This document shows positions 28,569 through 37,152 of a DNA stretch of 64,000 bases, one piece after another. Every line of letters starts with the position of its first letter. The first letter of the stretch is position 1. The position numbers were made by a program, and so were the translations under genes. A model generated the notes under the pieces. That model was given only the letters and a program-made list of their open reading frames with translations. It did not search any database and was not told the origin of the DNA. The DNA comes from Maledivibacter sp. (lineage in GTDB: Bacteria > Bacillota > Clostridia > Peptostreptococcales > Caminicellaceae): contig JAOASB010000037.1 of assembly GCA_025210375.1 (NCBI GenBank), forward strand, positions 248,001-312,000, in the 5' to 3' direction.

Positions 28569-29402
28569 TTATGTCAGTAATTTATTGAATTCCTCTATCC
28601 TCTTCTGAACCCATGGATATGTACAAGAAGTTAAATTACCAAATTCATCAATGCAGTTATGATAATGAATAATGTATGGATCAACTTTTTTGGGACAAAG
28701 CTTACTATTCACCGGTATGTGTATGTGAAAATTCATTTCAATGGGTAATGGATTAACTTGGACATTAGCTTTCTGCAAAGCCAGTGTTAGTGCTATCTGA
28801 TCAATAAAAAATATATAATTATTTAATTTCTCTTTGAAGGAAATCAGCTCCTGTATATAATATGTCCATTCGTCATAGAGCTTTTTACGATATCCCCTTG
28901 GTACAAGTAATACTCCACTATTAAAATATGGAATTATTTTTTTTGCATCGGATGTTGTAGTATATCTTATAGAAGGTAATTCAAGATTAAATCTTCTAAA
29001 TATTTTTCTCCAAAACTCCATACTTGGCCCAGCCCAATCCACTGGCTTAGCCCTAAATTCCTTCTTTTTCAAAAAATTCATGAAATTTTTACACACTATG
29101 GTATCATGGTCTAGCAAGACATAATAATCGTATCCTAAATCCATTTCCAGCATACGCACCTTATTGTTATGAGGATATCTGGGATTTATAGGAGTACTAC
29201 TAATAATACTTACATCCATTTTATGAAGTTTTCTTTTATATTCTTCCTTTGGGTCTTCCATAAAAAAAACAACTTTCCCAAATCTATTAACTTCTCCACC
29301 AAACTTATCAATGCTTAAAAAAAGATTTTGTAATTTCATAAAATAGTCTGATCTATTTTCTCCAACACAACAAATCACAGCGTTTAAGGTACCATCTTCC
29401 AT
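28569..29402 (-). CDS. GT8-like nucleotide-diphospho-sugar transferase
   Basis: The protein has a GT-A layout: NAVICCVGENRSDYFMKL, YYVLLDHDTIVCKNFM (the DHD metal site), PYFNSGVLLVPRG and IDQIALTLALQK, then an HYHNC near the C-terminus as metal or product ligand. This fits a GT8/GT77-like retaining enzyme. The start at 29402 has GGAGGTG upstream; a longer in-frame start at 29435 lies in a hairpin and is unlikely. Clustered with GT2 genes; sugar unknown. Confidence 0.72.
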   Translation of the reverse strand: MEDGTLNAVICCVGENRSDYFMKLQNLFLSIDKFGGEVNRFGKVVFFMEDPKEEYKRKLHKMDVSIISSTPINPRYPHNNKVRMLEMDLGYDYYVLLDHDTIVCKNFMNFLKKKEFRAKPVDWAGPSMEFWRKIFRRFNLELPSIRYTTTSDAKKIIPYFNSGVLLVPRGYRKKLYDEWTYYIQELISFKEKLNNYIFFIDQIALTLALQKANVQVNPLPIEMNFHIHIPVNSKLCPKKVDPYIIHYHNCIDEFGNLTSCTYPWVQKRIEEFNKLLT

Positions 29403-29426
29403 AAAGCACCTCCAATAATTATGGGT

Positions 29427-29457
29427 GTGAGGCAAAGGAACTTTGCCTCACTTTTTT
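29427..29457 (+). terminator. strong hairpin with T-run on the plus strand only
   Basis: Stem GTGAGGCAAAG / CTTTGCCTCAC, loop GAA, then TTTTTT. Both neighbours are on the minus strand, where no T-run follows the stem. It may block antisense transcription or act as a leader structure for the gene at 28569; its true role is unclear. Confidence 0.5.
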
Positions 29458-29496
29458 GTAAAAGCCTATCATAGTTTACTCAATTAGTGATATTTA

Positions 29497-30336
29497 TCAT
29501 TTGTTTTTTTTAATGGGAACAATATCATATCCAGATTGTGTAGAATTATTTTTCACTAGTTTATAACCTGCCCTTTGAAGACGATTCCTCAGACACTGAA
29601 TTCCTAGCCAGGGCTTAGACCTGTAGTTTTCAATGTAGTAAGAAATATTCCTTTTATATTCATCTATTTGATGACCGTGATTTATTACTACAGTCTCATC
29701 GGGTCTAGCAACAAGATATCCTACTTCCTTTACAGCTTTAGAAAAAGCATAATCATTAGGAAATTTATATCCTGAGCCTATATTGTCCCATCTAATTCCT
29801 TTGTCCCATATCTCTCGCCGAAACATAGAACTTGTACCCACATTACTATTCATAATATAGATTACACAGTCCCCTTCTACCACCTTAGTTGTATTCTCTT
29901 TCTTGAATGGTGCAAATAAGGATAGCTGACCTAATTTAGGAATTTTTCTAAAAGCTCTCAACATTTTTTGGTCCCATCCAGATTTATAGGTAAGATCATT
30001 TTCAGAAACATGCAATAATTTAGCCTTTGCCATCTTTAGCCCAAGATTTAACGCTCTTCCTCCCCTATTCCCTGGTAAAAAAATAGAATTGCAATTAGGG
30101 TTATTTTTACAAAGCTTTTTGATGATCCCCTTAGATCCATCAGTTGATCCATTATCTATAATTATTAACTCAAAGGGAACGGAAATCGTGTCTATATATG
30201 AATGAATAGTCTTTTTTAATAGATGCATACGATTCCAATTTAATAGAACAGTTGATACTTCCGGTACATCATATCTTCCGTTCTGCGTCTTATATATGCT
30301 AATATATGACCTACCTCCCCATATTAAATATAACAA
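29497..30336 (-). CDS. GT2 glycosyltransferase
   Basis: The core EVSTVLLNWNRMHLLKKTI, IIDNGSTDGSKGII, GNRGGRALNLGL, VSENDLTY and FPNDYAFSKAVKEVG marks a GT2 fold, with END where DxD is expected. The start is unclear. A strong GGGGAGG site lies near 30313, but the codon at the proper distance is ATT (30303), not ATG/GTG/TTG; the TTG at 30336 lies before that site. The real start may be ATT or the gene may have a mutated start codon. Confidence 0.75.
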   Translation of the reverse strand: MLYLIWGGRSYISIYKTQNGRYDVPEVSTVLLNWNRMHLLKKTIHSYIDTISVPFELIIIDNGSTDGSKGIIKKLCKNNPNCNSIFLPGNRGGRALNLGLKMAKAKLLHVSENDLTYKSGWDQKMLRAFRKIPKLGQLSLFAPFKKENTTKVVEGDCVIYIMNSNVGTSSMFRREIWDKGIRWDNIGSGYKFPNDYAFSKAVKEVGYLVARPDETVVINHGHQIDEYKRNISYYIENYRSKPWLGIQCLRNRLQRAGYKLVKNNSTQSGYDIVPIKKNK

Positions 30337-30372
30337 TCCTTTTAATCAGTATATTTAATTTCTATTTTCAGG

Positions 30373-30476
30373 CATAGAGACTCCAGTTAAAACTTCAATT
30401 TATACACGTCAAAAACTCTTATAAATGTCGAGTATTTTGACATGCATAAATTAGGATTCACCCTAAACTCTCTATA
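30373..30476. repeat. family B repeat, copy B6
   Basis: Ends CATAGAGACTCC / AAACTCTCTATA with inner arms AATTTATACA / TGCATAAATTA. Its right end supplies the last codons and stop of the gene at 30458. Confidence 0.82.
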
Positions 30477-31402
30477 TTTATATTCTCCTTTAGCCATTTA
30501 GCCCATTTATTATGAAAAATCTTAATATTTTTTTCTCGCCTTTTTAATATTACATCCCAATCCACTTTTTTCTGTGTTCCCCATAGATGATGGAAAATCA
30601 ATGCTGTTGGACAGTACATGTTCACATAACCTCTTTTGCTTAGCTCCAATGAAAAATCCACATCTTCATATCCATAGTTATAATTCTCATCTAATCCTCC
30701 AACCTCAAAATATATATGTTTTTTTACTAGCAGCACGGCTGCACTAACCGCGAGTCTTCCTTCCTCTTTGTTTACCCTATCATCATATGGTTTGTAACCA
30801 TCGCCTACAAACTGAGGTTTAAAAAGCTTACCGTCTTTTTTAAAGGTCATTCCTATCTGCTGAACCAAAAGAGCTTTATTTTTCTTATTATTATTGGGAT
30901 AAAGTATTTTAGGACAGATAGCCCCTGCTTTAGATGTCCTTAAAGCACATTTCACCATTTCATTTAACCATCCATAGGTAGGCTGTGTATCATTATTAAT
31001 TAATAGGATATAATCTCCCTTTGCATGCTTTGCCCCCTGGTTACATCCCTGTGAAAAATTTTTATTTTCCTTATTCCTAATAATTTGTAGGGGTAATATA
31101 TTTGACTCACTTCTTAATATGGAAATTGATTTATCCGTAGACCCATTATCTACAATTATGATTTCATAGTTCTTATAAATGGTATTTTCTTTAAAACTAT
31201 TAAAGAAATCATTTAAAAACATGGCTCCATTTCTATTTAGGATTACAATTGAAACCATAGGTGGATTAGAGGGTAGTGTATCATCTAAAATTTGTTTGTT
31301 TTTTATGAGAATTCTATTATATTTATCATTTTTTCTTTTATTCATATTTTCCTTTTTATTTAATTTATCTTCGTTTCCCATTTCCAAGTTGAATCTATTC
31401 AT
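30458..31402 (-). CDS. GT2 glycosyltransferase (rhamnosyltransferase-like)
   Basis: A charged 45-residue N-terminus precedes VSIVILNRNGAMFLNDFFN, IVDNGSTDKSISIL, NFSQGCNQGAKHAKGDYILLINNDT and LDENYNYGYEDVDFSLELSKRG, a classic GT2 of the rhamnosyl group. With dTDP-rhamnose genes close by it could be a rhamnosyltransferase. ATG start with GGAGGG upstream. The last residues and the stop codon lie in repeat B6, so the original C-terminus may have been changed by the insertion. Confidence 0.86.
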   Translation of the reverse strand: MNRFNLEMGNEDKLNKKENMNKRKNDKYNRILIKNKQILDDTLPSNPPMVSIVILNRNGAMFLNDFFNSFKENTIYKNYEIIIVDNGSTDKSISILRSESNILPLQIIRNKENKNFSQGCNQGAKHAKGDYILLINNDTQPTYGWLNEMVKCALRTSKAGAICPKILYPNNNKKNKALLVQQIGMTFKKDGKLFKPQFVGDGYKPYDDRVNKEEGRLAVSAAVLLVKKHIYFEVGGLDENYNYGYEDVDFSLELSKRGYVNMYCPTALIFHHLWGTQKKVDWDVILKRREKNIKIFHNKWAKWLKENINIESLG

Positions 31403-31586
31403 GATTTTCCCTCCAGATCAACAAACCTTTTTATAATTTAATGTTCACCGACTCTTCTAATCTTGCCAGCCTTTATGGAGAGTCCCATTACTTCTACTTT
31501 TTCTAGTAACATAATACGTCTACATTGACTTAATGTGCTAAAAAACTAAAATGCCCATATTTTTGTCATTGGGCATTGAAATTTGC

Positions 31587-31632
31587 ATAATTACCATCTA
31601 CAGAATCTATATATATACTTTTAAATCTGTTA
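31587..31632. repeat. solo arm of a family A repeat (diverged)
   Basis: AAATTTGCATAATTACCATC and following bases match one family A arm. The rest of the 31403-31649 gap shows nothing else recognisable. Confidence 0.45.
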
Positions 31633-31649
31633 TTACGTATATTAAATGA

Positions 31650-32579
31650 CTACATATCTATTCTTTTTTCAATGACCTCTATAATCCGTTCCACTCTCCT
31701 TTCAAAGGTATGATTATTAGTTACTATTTCATATCCCTTACGAGCCTTTTCTGTTCTTGAAACCCCATCCTCTAAATATTTATCTATCAAGCCCTCTAAC
31801 TCTTCTTTAGTTTCATAGGTAATTAGTGCATCACCAAATACTTCTTCACTTCCATTAACATTATCAGAAATCATAAAAGCTCCCGATGCAAATCCGTCAA
31901 ATAATCTATTTGACAAAAAGCCTTTTTCCCTCATATCCTCCCAATGATCATTAAGTAATATTTTACATGAGGAATAGGCTTCACTTAAATCCTTATTTGA
32001 AATATATATTCCTTTGATATATTTCCTATCTATAAACCAATCCCAATTATCTCCATATACTGCTAAATCCCTTTGGGTTGGCAAAATATCCTTAATTATT
32101 TTACGATATACAAATCTAGAATTACCTACAAACAGTAGTTCATGATTAAATCTCACATTTTCCCTTGAATAAAAAAGTTCTGGGTCAGTACATTGTAATA
32201 ATGCTTCTACTTGTACATCACAAAGGGGAGATAAATATTGTGCCCAAATTTTTGAAGCTACAAAAACATAATCATATCTATTATATTCACTAATCGTTAC
32301 CATATCAGGATGGCATATATTCCACATAATATTGAATTGATTTTTTCTTGGAATGTATCTACTATTCCCCCTTAATACCATAACCACATCACAGTCTCCA
32401 TCTTCCTTTGAATTCCACTTGGGTAGAATCTGAATTGAAGCTTTCCAATTTTTCCTGCGAAATTGTTTTATAAGGGCTAAAGCAAAGTGATATTCCCCCC
32501 ATTGGTGGGCCACATTCCAATTTGGTATAGGTACTTTTATAACGATCTTTTTCTTTTTTATGGGTTCTAATTGTCTCAT
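31650..32579 (-). CDS. CgeB-like glycosyltransferase
   Basis: The protein has an N-terminal KIVIKVPIPNWNVAHQWGEYH and a C-terminal half HELLFVGNSRFVYRK, DLAVYGDNWDWF, CKILLNDHWEDMREKGFLSNRLFDGFASGAFMISD, the pattern of the glycosyltransferase 'spore protein YkvP/CgeB' group (GT-B, donor site at the C-terminus). CgeB-type proteins are tied to spore surface glycosylation in Bacillus. I take the ATG at 32579 with GGAGG 11 bases upstream. It lies 64 bp after rmlC, likely in the same operon. Confidence 0.8.
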   Translation of the reverse strand: MRQLEPIKKKKIVIKVPIPNWNVAHQWGEYHFALALIKQFRRKNWKASIQILPKWNSKEDGDCDVVMVLRGNSRYIPRKNQFNIMWNICHPDMVTISEYNRYDYVFVASKIWAQYLSPLCDVQVEALLQCTDPELFYSRENVRFNHELLFVGNSRFVYRKIIKDILPTQRDLAVYGDNWDWFIDRKYIKGIYISNKDLSEAYSSCKILLNDHWEDMREKGFLSNRLFDGFASGAFMISDNVNGSEEVFGDALITYETKEELEGLIDKYLEDGVSRTEKARKGYEIVTNNHTFERRVERIIEVIEKRIDM

Positions 32580-32643
32580 AAAATAATTTACCTCCACCTC
32601 TAATCACAATTGCTTTCCCGTTGCAAGGCCCACTTTATAGAAT

Positions 32644-33219
32644 TTAGCAACTAAAATAAAAATCTAGCTCCCTCAATGTCGTCCATTCCCTGTCCTTCTC
32701 AGAAAGAAGCAGTCCATCCCTGTTAATTCCATATTTTTCAAAGGGCCAAGCAATTCCTATATCATTATCATTCCAAATCAAACCACCTTCATCTTCTTGA
32801 TACCAGTGGTCTGTAACCTTGTATAGAAATTCTGTACCATCTTCTAATGTTAAAAAGCCATGGGCAAAACCCTCTGGAACATAAAGCATCTTTTTATTTG
32901 TTTCAGATAGGATTATCCCATAATACAATCCAAATGTAGGTGAATTCTTCCTTAAATCAACTGCTACATCGTATACACTTCCCATTATTACTCTAACTAA
33001 TTTCCCTTGTGGATGTTTTTTTTGAAAATGAAGTCCTCTTAATACCCCCTTTGCTGATTTTGAATGATTATCTTGCACAAATTTCATATTAAGTCCCGCT
33101 TCAATAAAATCCTTTGAATTGTAGCTTTCCATAAAAAATCCTCTGCTATCACCAAAAGTAGCTGGCTCAACCACAAACAAATCAGGTATTCTCGTTTCAA
33201 TAAAATTAAACTTGCCCAT
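32644..33219 (-). CDS. rmlC: dTDP-4-dehydrorhamnose 3,5-epimerase
   Basis: The 191-residue protein has DSRGFFMESYN, VLRGLHFQKKHPQGKLVRVIMGSVYDVAVDLRKNSPTFG and VPEGFAHGFLTLED, a textbook RmlC. It epimerises dTDP-4-keto-6-deoxyglucose at C3 and C5 for dTDP-rhamnose. ATG start with GGGGGG upstream; 11 bp after rmlD. Confidence 0.95.
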   Translation of the reverse strand: MGKFNFIETRIPDLFVVEPATFGDSRGFFMESYNSKDFIEAGLNMKFVQDNHSKSAKGVLRGLHFQKKHPQGKLVRVIMGSVYDVAVDLRKNSPTFGLYYGIILSETNKKMLYVPEGFAHGFLTLEDGTEFLYKVTDHWYQEDEGGLIWNDNDIGIAWPFEKYGINRDGLLLSEKDREWTTLRELDFYFSC

Positions 33220-33230
33220 TTTATCCCCCC

Positions 33231-34100
33231 TTAATTGAGCAATTTATCCATATATTCTTTTAAAGCTTCTCTCCAATCGGGCATAATATTCAAGTCTTGA
33301 ATCTTTAGCATATGATTTTCAAGAACAGAATTTTTTGGTCTTTGAGCAATTGTTTGAAACTCTTTTGTTCCAACGGGATTAACTATAATTTTTATTTTAG
33401 CAGCCTTAAATATTTCCAGGGCAAATTCATACCAAGTGCCATTACCCTCACAAGTTGCATGATATGTTCCATAATATGGATACTTTATCAACTCTAATAT
33501 CTGTTTTGCTAAGTAATATGTGTTTGTTGGAGTCCCAATCTGATCATCTACCACCTTTAGCTCCTGTTGTCCCTTTGAAAGTTCTAGCATTTTCCTTACA
33601 AAATTACCCCCCTTTGATTTGCTCCCCCCATCTCCATAAAGCCATGCAGTCCTTAAAATATAATATTTATTTGTTACGCTCTTTAGCAATTCCTCTCCAA
33701 AAAGTTTGCTTTTACCATATATATTTATTGGATTTGGATTATGAAATTCCATATAACCAGTAGTAGTATCCTTTTTTATACCATCAAACACATAGTCCGT
33801 TGATATATGGACAAGCTTTGAATTCAGTTCATTTGCGATAACTCCCAAATTTCTTGCCCCTATTGAATTTACCCTATATGCCCTTTCTACTTCTTTTTCA
33901 CAAACTTCTACATTATGAAAAGCGGCTGTGTTTATTATTACTTCTGGTTTTATTACTTTTAAGGCACTATAGGAGTTTTCAAAATCAGTAATCTCTATAT
34001 CCCTGTGGTTTAAAGATATTATTTCATAGCAGAATTCATTATTTGCTCTTATAATGTCACTTCCTAGCTGACCCTGAGCCCCTATTAAAGCTATTTTCAT
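33231..34100 (-). CDS. rmlD: dTDP-4-dehydrorhamnose reductase
   Basis: It starts MKIALIGAQGQLGSDI and has NTAAFHNVEVCEKE, ISTDYVFDG, the catalytic YGKSK and LRTAWLYGDGG, typical of RmlD, which reduces the 4-keto group with NADPH to give dTDP-L-rhamnose. The ATG at 34100 has GAGGTG upstream. It is between an SDR gene and rmlC in one operon. Confidence 0.94.
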   Translation of the reverse strand: MKIALIGAQGQLGSDIIRANNEFCYEIISLNHRDIEITDFENSYSALKVIKPEVIINTAAFHNVEVCEKEVERAYRVNSIGARNLGVIANELNSKLVHISTDYVFDGIKKDTTTGYMEFHNPNPINIYGKSKLFGEELLKSVTNKYYILRTAWLYGDGGSKSKGGNFVRKMLELSKGQQELKVVDDQIGTPTNTYYLAKQILELIKYPYYGTYHATCEGNGTWYEFALEIFKAAKIKIIVNPVGTKEFQTIAQRPKNSVLENHMLKIQDLNIMPDWREALKEYMDKLLN

Positions 34101-34122
34101 GATAAACACCTCTTAGCATCAA

Positions 34123-35142
34123 TTATAAAATCTCTCCATTTCTACAAACTTCTTTTATATGTTTATTCCGCTCTATAAGCATCTTATACCAATTTACAGT
34201 CCTGGTTTTAGGATCATCCCAGCTTATTACTCCCTTTTCCATGGCGTTCCATATTTCTCTTGCACCGTCTTCAATTTCATATTTAGTCTCATAACCTAAT
34301 TCATCTTTTATTTTGTCAAAACTCACCCTATAGGATCTCTTATCGGGATCTCCATACCAGTCAAATTCAAATGATTTACTAATTCCCCTACATACTCTTT
34401 TCCCTAATTCCAATATTTGAACATTTAGATCATTGGTCCCTACATTAAATATCTCTCCATTAATCTTCTCCATATCTGACTCCATTACCATTACAAAGGC
34501 TCTAGCTGTATCCTTTACATGTATAAATGGTCTCCATTGTGTTCCATCCCTTAGCATTTTTAATTTCCCAAGATGATTATATGCCCCTATCATTCCATTT
34601 ACAGCAAGATCAAATCTCATTCTATAGGAAAACCCAAATACTGTTGCCTGTCTTAATGCTGTAACGGTAAAATTGGTATTAGCTAAGGACAATACAGCAT
34701 TTTCAGCTAAGTAATTTGCTTCAGCATAGGTAGTTAATGGATTTACTGATGATTCTTCAGTTAAGATTTCTTTCTGAAATCCATACACACTACAGGAACT
34801 AGCAAGTATATATCTTTTTACCCCTTCTTTTTTAGCAAGATGTGCGATTCTTGACCTCCCAAGATAATTTATGTCGAGGGTCTTTTGTGGATTTAATTCT
34901 CCCGATGGATCATTTGATAATGCAGCTAAATCCATTACCGTATCTATATCTTTAAATATTTCTCCACCAATATCCCTTATATCACCCTTAACTAATTCTA
35001 TTTTGTTTTCTATATCTTCAAGGGCATTTTTTCCAAAAAAAAGCCTGTCTAAAACTCTTACTTCATATCCCCTCTCTAATAGCGATCTTACTAATATACA
35101 TCCTATATATCCAGCCCCTCCTGTTACAAGAATTTTTTTCAT
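34123..35142 (-). CDS. NAD-dependent epimerase/dehydratase (SDR) lacking the catalytic lysine
   Basis: The 339-residue SDR has VTGGAGYIGCILVRSL and VMDLAALSNDPSG and SSCSVYGFQ, but the active-site tyrosine region reads TTYAEANYLAE, so the YxxxK lysine is Asn. The paralog at 18455 has YAKSK at the same place. It takes the position where rmlB (dTDP-glucose 4,6-dehydratase) is expected between rmlA and rmlD, yet it lacks rmlB features. It may be inactive, use another base, or bind without turnover. Confidence 0.75.
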   Translation of the reverse strand: MKKILVTGGAGYIGCILVRSLLERGYEVRVLDRLFFGKNALEDIENKIELVKGDIRDIGGEIFKDIDTVMDLAALSNDPSGELNPQKTLDINYLGRSRIAHLAKKEGVKRYILASSCSVYGFQKEILTEESSVNPLTTYAEANYLAENAVLSLANTNFTVTALRQATVFGFSYRMRFDLAVNGMIGAYNHLGKLKMLRDGTQWRPFIHVKDTARAFVMVMESDMEKINGEIFNVGTNDLNVQILELGKRVCRGISKSFEFDWYGDPDKRSYRVSFDKIKDELGYETKYEIEDGAREIWNAMEKGVISWDDPKTRTVNWYKMLIERNKHIKEVCRNGEIL

Positions 35143-35205
35143 ACACTTCCTCCTCGCACAATAAAGTTATGATAAGACAATCCCTATATTATAAATCTCC
35201 TCTTT

Positions 35206-36075
35206 TTATGACTCCTTAGCTATGGAAGCCAAATATTTTCCATAATCTGTTTTTAAAAGAGGCTTAGATAGTTCCAACAGTCTTTCCCTATCCATATATC
35301 CCATTCTATAGGCAATTTCTTCAATACACCCTATGTTGTATCCCTGTCTTTTTTGGATTACTTCAACAAAATTTGCAGCTTCCATAAGTCCATCATATGT
35401 TCCGGTGTCTAGCCATGCCATACCTTGTTCAAATAACTGTACCTTTAATTTACCCCTTCTTAAATATTCTTCATTTACTGAAGTTATTTCAAGTTCTCCC
35501 CTTGCCGACGGATTCACATTTTTAGCAATGTCAATCACATTGTTATCATAAAAATATAGTCCAGGTACTGCATAGTTAGATTTAGGGATTGATGGTTTTT
35601 CTTCAATGGATATAACATTATTTTCATTATCGAATTCCACTACGCCTAGCTCCTTCGGATTTTTTACATAATATCCAAATATTAATGCTCCCACTTCCAA
35701 TAAAGCAGATTTTTGAAGAATTTCAGTAAGCTTATGACCAAAAAAAATATTATCGCCTAAGACCAATGCTACATTATCCTCTCCTATAAATTTTTCACCT
35801 ATAATAAATGCATCGGCGATTCCCCTTGGTTTCACTTGAACTCCATAGGAAAAAGAAACCCCCAATTGACTACCATCTCCTAATAAAGCTTCAAATCTAT
35901 ATACATCTCTTGGGCTGGAAATAATCAGTATTTCCCTTATTCCAGAAAGCAGCAAAACAGATAATGGGTAATATATCATTGGCTTATCATATATTGGTAA
36001 AAGCTGTTTTGATATAGATTTAGTAATTGGATATAATCTTGTTCCTAATCCTGCTGCTAATACTATGCCTTTCAT
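35206..36075 (-). CDS. rmlA: glucose-1-phosphate thymidylyltransferase
   Basis: [63 protein letters not shown] and [14 protein letters not shown] identify RmlA, which makes dTDP-glucose from dTTP and glucose-1-phosphate. I set the start at the ATG at 36075; an ATG two codons earlier is possible. It leads rmlA-SDR-rmlD-rmlC-cgeB-like. Confidence 0.94.
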   Translation of the reverse strand: MKGIVLAAGLGTRLYPITKSISKQLLPIYDKPMIYYPLSVLLLSGIREILIISSPRDVYRFEALLGDGSQLGVSFSYGVQVKPRGIADAFIIGEKFIGEDNVALVLGDNIFFGHKLTEILQKSALLEVGALIFGYYVKNPKELGVVEFDNENNVISIEEKPSIPKSNYAVPGLYFYDNNVIDIAKNVNPSARGELEITSVNEEYLRRGKLKVQLFEQGMAWLDTGTYDGLMEAANFVEVIQKRQGYNIGCIEEIAYRMGYMDRERLLELSKPLLKTDYGKYLASIAKES

Positions 36076-36172
36076 ATTCATAAAACCCCATTCCATAAAT
36101 TGTGTAAATATGGAGCAATGATCTACCATAAAAACAATTCAAATTTTTAGATTCATATCTGCTATAGAGATT

Positions 36173-36266
36173 TTAGTATAGACTTTAACTTATACAAGTC
36201 CAAAATGCCCAGAACCATCGCATATTTGTCCATATATAAATTAAAGTTTTGACTGGAATCTCTATA
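36173..36266. repeat. family B repeat, copy B7
   Basis: Ends TATAGAGATTTT / GGAATCTCTATA with central CATCGCATATTTGTCC, very close to B5. It lies between divergent rmlA and the gene at 36421. The remaining 150 bp of this gap is AT-rich and holds no clear gene or exact sigma-K site. Confidence 0.83.
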
Positions 36267-36420
36267 TCCATTTTTCTACTATAAATAATATGCTTCTAGA
36301 ATACTAAGTGTTAATCCACTATTTTCAATCTTTTTTATTCTATTCTTAATTTTTATTTAGTGCATATTATTAATATAAAGAATATAAATAAGCTATATTT
36401 TAAAAGGGGCAAATACTTAT

Positions 36421-37128
36421 ATGAATTATAGAAATATGAAGGGAGTTTCAATAATCACATGTACAAATCGATGTAAAAATATTGATTTTATATTTTCTAA
36501 TTACGCCAGACAGTTATTTGACAAGACGGAATTAATAATAATCTTAAATAGTAATGATATGAACCTAAAGAAGTGGAGGAAAAAATCAGAAAATTATAGG
36601 GATGTAAGAATATACCAATGCCATGAGGACAAAACATTGGGTACATGTAAAAACTTTGCAATTAATCATACAAGTCTTGAATACATTGCTTTTTTTGACG
36701 ATGATGATTATTATGGTAAAAACTACTTGTGTCAATCAATAAATGCATTTGATGATAATAAATGTGATGTAGTTGGAAAAGCCACATGTTTCATATATTT
36801 TGAAAAAAGAAATACCCTAGCACTTTTTAACCCTAATAATGAAAATATATATGCCAGTTATGTGATGGACTCAAGCCTAGTAATTAAACGTAAAATATTC
36901 AAAGATATAAGCTTTGAAGATGATATACAACCGGAAACACTATTTCAAATCATGTGCTTGAAAAGGGGCTATAAAATATATTCCACTGACAGATATAATT
37001 ATGTAGTACATAGGCATTATGATCCAATAAAGGAACATACATGGAAAATTAGTGATATCAATCTTTTAAGATATTCAGAAATTGTTAAAAGAAATATAAA
37101 TAGTTATATAGAATATGTTGATAGATAA
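36421..37128 (+). CDS. GT2-like glycosyltransferase
   Basis: The 235-residue protein has KGVSIITCTNRCKNIDFIF, IILNSNDMNLKKW, TCKNFAINHTSLEYIAFFDDDDYYGKNYL and MDSSLVIKRKIF, a compact GT-A fold with a clear DDD metal site. It is a paralog of the protein at 14531 but without the basic tail. ATG start with AAAAGGGG upstream. It is followed 24 bp later by a propeller protein, so the two are likely co-expressed. Confidence 0.8.
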   Translation: MNYRNMKGVSIITCTNRCKNIDFIFSNYARQLFDKTELIIILNSNDMNLKKWRKKSENYRDVRIYQCHEDKTLGTCKNFAINHTSLEYIAFFDDDDYYGKNYLCQSINAFDDNKCDVVGKATCFIYFEKRNTLALFNPNNENIYASYVMDSSLVIKRKIFKDISFEDDIQPETLFQIMCLKRGYKIYSTDRYNYVVHRHYDPIKEHTWKISDINLLRYSEIVKRNINSYIEYVDR

Positions 37129-37152
37129 TATAGAGATTAGGGTGGTGTCTAT

